Shown here: piece after piece, positions 14,156-17,226 of the stretch
Position numbering within the stretch: position 1 is the first letter of the stretch
Layout: every line of letters begins with the position of its first letter
Origin: an uncultured Clostridia bacterium
Lineage (GTDB): Bacteria; Bacillota; Clostridia; Christensenellales; UBA1242
Direction: 5' to 3'
Length of the DNA: 17,226 nt
Assembly (NCBI GenBank): GCA_947366645.1
Contig: CANBAX010000007.1
Coordinates: 1-17,226 of the forward strand
The notes under the pieces: model-generated
Told to the model about the DNA's origin: nothing
Database searches by the model: none
The model's input: only the letters and a program-made list of their open reading frames with translations
Program-made: the position numbers and the translations under genes

Positions 14156-14932
14156 ATGCCAAAAAATAATCGTAAATTTCGTAAATATACCTTTCTGCTT
14201 GCCATTTTTTTTATAAGCGGAATTCTTGTTGCAAGCGGGCTTTCTGTACTTCTTGTGACACCCGTATCTTCTAGGCCTGACGCAAGTCTTTCCTCTCCCG
14301 AATTTGAAGTGCATTTTATTTCCTTAAATAAATCTCAAATTTTAAAATCTGCGGAAGCTCTTGCCCCCGATTATCAAAAAATTGGTGCCGGCGGATATAT
14401 TTGGAAAATTGATGATTATTACCATATTCTATCAAGTGGTTTTGAAAACAAGGCTGATGCCATACTTGTACAAAACAACCTAAAAGCCACAAGTAATCTT
14501 GAAAGCGAAATTGTCACAATAAAATTTAACAAATTTAATATTGATGCAAGTTTTGACAATGAGAGCAAAAAAGTCATGTCAAAAGCACTAAGTACTTTTA
14601 AAGATGCTTTCACCGCACTTTATGATATTGCAATAAGTTTGGACACTCTCGTTTACAATGAAATCTCTGCTAGGCTTGCTATTAATTCGGTTTATTCCAC
14701 CATTTCTAGTGCAAAAGCGGATTTTGATACACTTTTCTCTTCCAACCAACACAAAGGCTTGAAAACAATTTCTGAGTATCTATCCAAAGAAAAAGATATT
14801 TTGGAAAAACTTTGCTCTGGCGTTAAACTTCATTCTTCCCAAACCTATCCTTCCCTTATTAAATACAGATATATCGAGCTTCTTAAAAACTACCACGAGT
14901 TAACAAAGGCAATAAAAAATGCGACTTTATAG
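14156..14932 (+). CDS. Membrane-anchored protein with SPOR-like domain
   Basis: A 258-aa protein: a basic N-terminus, one membrane anchor (11-34), then an extracytoplasmic part. Residues about 50-125, including YIWKIDDYYHILSSGFENKADA, look like a SPOR peptidoglycan-binding repeat (a short strand followed by a residue pattern of gapped Phe, Asn and Ala, and helix). The remaining 130 residues are helical with no motif I recognise. If correct, it would bind denuded peptidoglycan at division or sporulation sites; this is inferred. I chose ATG 14156 because AAGGA lies 11 nt upstream and the membrane anchor then sits at the N-terminus; the ATG at 14096 adds 20 residues with no ribosome-binding site. 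It is divergent from groES and convergent with ssb. Confidence 0.7.
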   Translation: MPKNNRKFRKYTFLLAIFFISGILVASGLSVLLVTPVSSRPDASLSSPEFEVHFISLNKSQILKSAEALAPDYQKIGAGGYIWKIDDYYHILSSGFENKADAILVQNNLKATSNLESEIVTIKFNKFNIDASFDNESKKVMSKALSTFKDAFTALYDIAISLDTLVYNEISARLAINSVYSTISSAKADFDTLFSSNQHKGLKTISEYLSKEKDILEKLCSGVKLHSSQTYPSLIKYRYIELLKNYHELTKAIKNATL

Positions 14933-14942
14933 TCGCATTTTT
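14915..14942. terminator. Shared bidirectional terminator
   Basis: A perfect 12-bp stem: AAAAATGCGACT (14915-14926), loop TTAT, AGTCGCATTTTT (14931-14942). The TAG of the plus gene (14930-14932) and the first base pair of the ssb stop (14941-14943) are both inside it. Confidence 0.9.
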
Positions 14943-15633
14943 AAATTATATCTAGTTTTTCAGCGTCACCATTATTCAAAATATTTTTTTCTGGCGCCCA
15001 CACTCTTTGTGCTGAAACCTCATAGGCTGTTCTTACCTCTGTTGTGCCATCTCCAAGATTTTTATTATACTCTCTTGACTGTATTCTTCCTTCAAGAACT
15101 ATCTTACTGCCTACTGGCAAATTTTGAATAAATCTTGCATTTCGTCCCCATACAATACATGGAACATAATCACTTTTATTTGTTGCGATACCACGTGATG
15201 GTCTATTTATTGCTACCAGCACATCACAAATTTCCCTTTTAAATGGTGTTTCTCTATAAATTGGTGTTTTGCAAATAAATCCTGTAATCTTTAGGTTGTT
15301 TATTGAAGGTTCTGTATCATATTCTTCCTCTAATTTATCTTGCACAAAGAAATGAAGCATAAGTTTACTTTTTCCTTCCACCTCTTTATTATAGCTTCTA
15401 AACTCGCCGGATACTGCTATCTCCTTTCCTTTGCCGATATCCACAGTTCCTGCTTTCACTAATTTCTCAGAAATTGTTACTGGAATATTATCACATATTT
15501 CAGATAATCTTTTTACAGCAAGTGTAAATTCATAAAATCCTTCATCTTCTATCTCATAAGCTCTTACTGGCTCTGTTAAAATTGTTCCTTTTAATCTTCC
15601 TTGGTTAGTGTTTGTTTCTTCAATAGTGTTCAT
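14941..15633 (-). CDS. ssb: Tandem-OB-fold single-stranded DNA-binding protein
   Basis: A 230-aa protein with two OB folds. The C-terminal one (about 109-215) is a clear SSB: NNLKITGFICKTPIYRET, then AINRPSRG, DYVPCIVWGRNARF, VGSKIVLEGRIQSREY and RTAYEVSAQRV, in the family order. The N-terminal half (13-98) has the same strand layout but diverged residues (GRLKGTIL, FTLAVKRLSE, IAVSGEFRSY), as in two-domain SSB-like proteins of clostridia. There is no acidic DDDIPF-type tip at the C-terminus (it ends AEKLDII), so it may be a specialised SSB and not the replicative one. The Shine-Dalgarno GGAGGAG is strong. It starts 20 nt after pdaB and is its operon partner. Confidence 0.85.
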   Translation of the reverse strand: MNTIEETNTNQGRLKGTILTEPVRAYEIEDEGFYEFTLAVKRLSEICDNIPVTISEKLVKAGTVDIGKGKEIAVSGEFRSYNKEVEGKSKLMLHFFVQDKLEEEYDTEPSINNLKITGFICKTPIYRETPFKREICDVLVAINRPSRGIATNKSDYVPCIVWGRNARFIQNLPVGSKIVLEGRIQSREYNKNLGDGTTEVRTAYEVSAQRVWAPEKNILNNGDAEKLDII

Positions 15634-15653
15634 TTTTTCTCTCCTCCAAATTT

Positions 15654-16418
15654 TTAATTGGGTCTTTGTACGCCATTTCTATCTATAGTATAGTTGTCTT
15701 TGTATATTAGTTCCCCAACCGATGTCACTTTATAGCCCTGCATTTTTAACTTATCAAGTATCATTCTTACTCCGTCAAGTACATTGTCTGAGTTATTATG
15801 CATTAATATAATTGAGCCGTTCTTTACCTTGGTTGTTACCCTTTTTGCGATATCACCTGCTGAAATTCCTTTCCAGTCAAGTGAATCTACGTCCCATTGT
15901 ATCGTTTTTAAGTCAAGTCCCTCACAAACATCTAGAAGAGTGTTATTATATGACCCAAAAGGCGCCCTAAATAATTTAACATCTTTTTTTGTTACTGCCT
16001 TGATTTTATCGATAGAGGTTGAAAGTTCACTCTTCATGGTGTTTGCATCAAGTTTCACCATGTCTGGGTGAGTATTTGAATGTGTGCCTATTTCTAAACC
16101 TGCCTCGTCTATTGCCTTCACCTTCTCTGGATATTTATCTACCCAAAAGCCTACTAGAAAAAATGTGGCTGTGACTTCATACTCTTTAAGTAGTGCTATT
16201 ATATCCTCTGTCTTATCCGCACCCCATGCCGCATCAAAGGATATTGCAACCTGCTTCTCCTGTGTTGCTACATTGTATATTGGCACCTTCCTTGCACTGT
16301 ATCCAAAGAATACTTGTGCGCAATTAGACCCATTTATCGATACACATAGTAGTATTACAACTATAGCCATAGCAATTATAATTTTTATTGTCCTTGATTT
16401 GATTACACAAAATGGCAT
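15654..16418 (-). CDS. pdaB: PdaB-type polysaccharide deacetylase
   Basis: A 254-aa NodB-fold protein with one N-terminal membrane anchor (10-28), so exported or anchored. The motifs follow the clostridial PdaB group: FDAAWG (61-66), HSNTHP (113-118), RAPFGSYNN (151-159), WDVDSLDW (175-182) and ILMHNNSD (204-211). In catalytic NodB enzymes the first motif is TFDDG; here the second Asp is Ala, as in other PdaB-like proteins, so metal-dependent deacetylation is uncertain. PdaB is associated with spore cortex or spore peptidoglycan. I chose ATG 16418 because AGTGAGG sits 6 nt upstream; the GTG at 16430 overlaps that sequence. It is cotranscribed with the two-OB SSB. Confidence 0.85.
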   Translation of the reverse strand: MPFCVIKSRTIKIIIAMAIVVILLCVSINGSNCAQVFFGYSARKVPIYNVATQEKQVAISFDAAWGADKTEDIIALLKEYEVTATFFLVGFWVDKYPEKVKAIDEAGLEIGTHSNTHPDMVKLDANTMKSELSTSIDKIKAVTKKDVKLFRAPFGSYNNTLLDVCEGLDLKTIQWDVDSLDWKGISAGDIAKRVTTKVKNGSIILMHNNSDNVLDGVRMILDKLKMQGYKVTSVGELIYKDNYTIDRNGVQRPN

Positions 16419-16605
16419 CACAAACCTCACTTTTAATGATATAATATTCCTTTCAAATTACCTAAGCGTTTTATGTCGCTTTTTGGCATTTATTGCTGGT
16501 AATTGTCGTTAAGATTTTCTATCACTAATATACTGAGCTTGCTACTCTATTATGACAAAATATTATTCATTCTCAAAACAAATTGAAGAATAATACTTAA
16601 AAATT

Positions 16606-16634
16606 ATTATAATTCTAACATTTTGGAATGTCAA
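16606..16634 (-). promoter_or_regulatory. Perfect consensus promoter toward pdaB
   Basis: Minus-strand TTGACA (16629-16634), 17 nt, TATAAT (16606-16611). The start site is predicted near 16599, giving a leader of about 180 nt before pdaB. It overlaps the region upstream of the divergent Xre gene, which could regulate it. Confidence 0.75.
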
Positions 16635-16657
16635 GTATTTTGTCCAATTTTGTGGAA
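16620..16657. promoter_or_regulatory. Possible operator for the Xre regulator
   Basis: Three ATTTTG elements (16620, 16637, 16647), an inverted TCCA-N6-TGGA (16643-16656) and TTGGA-N15-TCCAA (16623-16647) crowd the space between the divergent pdaB promoter and the Xre start. Autoregulation is inferred; no operator has been matched. Confidence 0.35.
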
Positions 16658-16668
16658 TAATAAATATT

Positions 16669-16878
16669 ATGAAAGAAACATTTGGAAAAAGGTTAAAAGA
16701 TTTAAGAAAAGAACGCGGTTTGACACTTGTAGAATTATCTAATCAAGTGAAAATTGGTAAATCAATTATTAGTCTTTGGGAGCAGGATAAATGTCAACCA
16801 GCACTAGACAAAGTTATTGCACTTGCTGACTTCTTTGATGTAAGTTTGGATTACATTGCTGGCAGGAAAGATTATTAA
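16669..16878 (+). CDS. Small Xre-family helix-turn-helix regulator
   Basis: A 69-aa protein consisting of a single HTH_3 (Cro/CI-type) domain: FGKRLKDLRKERGLTLVELSNQ, then the recognition helix KSIISLWEQDKCQP, and ALADFFDVSLDYIAGRK at the end. There is no effector or second domain. No Shine-Dalgarno precedes the ATG; an AATAAT box (16656-16661) ends 7 nt before it, again leaderless geometry. It is divergent from pdaB-ssb and probably binds the intervening repeats. It is followed by a GC-containing hairpin terminator at 16913. Confidence 0.9.
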   Translation: MKETFGKRLKDLRKERGLTLVELSNQVKIGKSIISLWEQDKCQPALDKVIALADFFDVSLDYIAGRKDY

Positions 16879-16912
16879 AAAATGTGCTAAAAATTATATT
16901 AAATTATAACAT

Positions 16913-16945
16913 TTGTGCTGTGCGGTTTTTAGGCACAACTTTTTT
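16913..16945 (+). terminator. Intrinsic terminator after the Xre gene
   Basis: TTGTGC (16913-16918) pairs with GCACAA (16933-16938) across a 14-nt loop, followed by C and six T. Confidence 0.55.
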
Positions 16946-16990
16946 AACATATTTTTTGACTTGTCTTTACCTATCTAATTCTCTCCTTAT

Positions 16991-17018
16991 AAAAAAAGTG
17001 GCACAAGCCACTTTTTTT
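16991..17018. terminator. Bidirectional terminator
   Basis: A perfect 12-bp stem: seven A, GTGGC, loop ACAA, GCCAC, seven T. A smaller CGTC-TTA-GACG hairpin with a T-rich tail follows at 17020-17036. It separates the Xre gene from the minus-strand gene at the window end. Confidence 0.85.
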
Positions 17019-17042
17019 TCGTCTTAGACGCTTTTTAATATT

Positions 17043-17136
17043 AGATTTCTCCACTACGGGCTACGCCCTTCGGTCGAAATGACAAGTGGTAGGTGGAGGT
17101 CGAAATGACAAGTGGTGGGTGGAGGTCGAAATGACA
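17043..17136 (+). repeat. Full repeat copy with three 26-bp-spaced half-units
   Basis: The head AGATTTCTCCACT and its partner CGGTCGAAATGACA enclose an extra GGGC-TAC-GCCC stem (17058-17068), as in the copy at 547. GGTCGAAATGACA then recurs at 17072, 17098 and 17124, exactly 26 bp apart, joined by AAGTGGTRGGTGGA linkers. Confidence 0.85.
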
Positions 17137-17152
17137 GTAGTAATGCAAAAAT

Positions 17153-17226
17153 TTATTGTACTGTATAGCCCTGCCCTGTAAGATAGTCATATACTTCTTG
17201 CGAGCTTGTGAAGCCACCGATATGGT
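17153..17226 (-). CDS. 3' end of an unrecognised gene (partial)
   Basis: Reading from the window edge on the minus strand gives 24 open codons ending in TAA (17155-17153). The last residues are HIGGFTSSQEVYDYLTGQGY and then TVQ. Codon use looks natural, and the stop lies 16 bp from the repeat. Family unknown; the start is outside the window. Confidence 0.5.
   Translation of the reverse strand, partial: HIGGFTSSQEVYDYLTGQGYTVQ

Noticed and set aside
16433..16489. 18-codon minus-strand ORF as a real leader peptide gene
   Set aside because: It has no Shine-Dalgarno and no residue pattern typical of attenuator peptides; mentioned only as part of the pdaB leader.
16084..16512. Plus-strand 142-aa ORF across pdaB and its leader
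   Set aside because: Mostly antisense to pdaB, without a Shine-Dalgarno or any recognisable domain.

Overview
The window reads as chromosomal DNA from a low-GC Bacillota (Firmicutes), most likely an uncultured Clostridia-type gut lineage. The basis is AT-rich codon use, strong AGGAG Shine-Dalgarno sites, TTGACA/TATAAT promoters, an RNase J gene, a PdaB-type polysaccharide deacetylase and a two-OB-fold SSB. The genus is inferred, not shown. I see no CRISPR array, rRNA, tRNA, transposase or phage module; the content is mostly housekeeping plus membrane proteins of unknown role.

Layout. 1-735: an unrecognised 128-aa ORF, then about 290 bp holding three tandem copies of a composite palindromic repeat. 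735-5245 (all minus): rnj (RNase J) -> trmR-like tRNA methyltransferase -> terminator -> PAP2 phosphatase -> tsaE -> tsaB, then a separately promoted duplicated zinc-ribbon protein with a very acidic tail. 5329-6831 (minus): greA and a polytopic membrane protein. 6935-7423 (plus): a DUF378 membrane protein and a 23-residue single-pass membrane peptide with a good ribosome-binding site. 7424-10041 (minus): two CPBP (CAAX-type) intramembrane proteases in tandem, the second coupled to rlmH by an ATGA overlap. 10050-12000: tadA (+), a SHOCT-domain membrane protein (-) and a short-chain dehydrogenase (+). 12109-14067 (minus): groES-groEL from a consensus promoter with no CIRCE element visible. 14156-14942: a membrane-anchored SPOR-like protein. 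14941-16634 (minus): pdaB-like deacetylase and tandem-OB SSB. 16669-16878: small Xre regulator. 16879-17226: terminators, another repeat copy and the 3' end of a minus-strand gene.

Three themes stand out. (1) A dispersed palindromic repeat (head ATTTCTCCGCT...CGGTCGAAAT plus extra GGTCGAAATGACA half-units) occupies three gene-end regions and in one copy carries an intrinsic terminator. (2) Several genes whose promoter abuts the start codon lack a Shine-Dalgarno site and have ATG about 6-10 nt after the -10 box. These are the SHOCT protein, the PAP2 protein, the first CPBP protein, the greA-downstream membrane protein and possibly the Xre regulator. They are predicted leaderless or near-leaderless mRNAs. 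(3) At least five genes end inside their own terminator hairpin, often shared by two convergent genes. No obviously new multi-gene system is visible. The best candidates for undescribed biology are the repeat family, the leaderless membrane-protein genes, the 23-aa peptide and the duplicated zinc-knuckle/acidic-tail protein.
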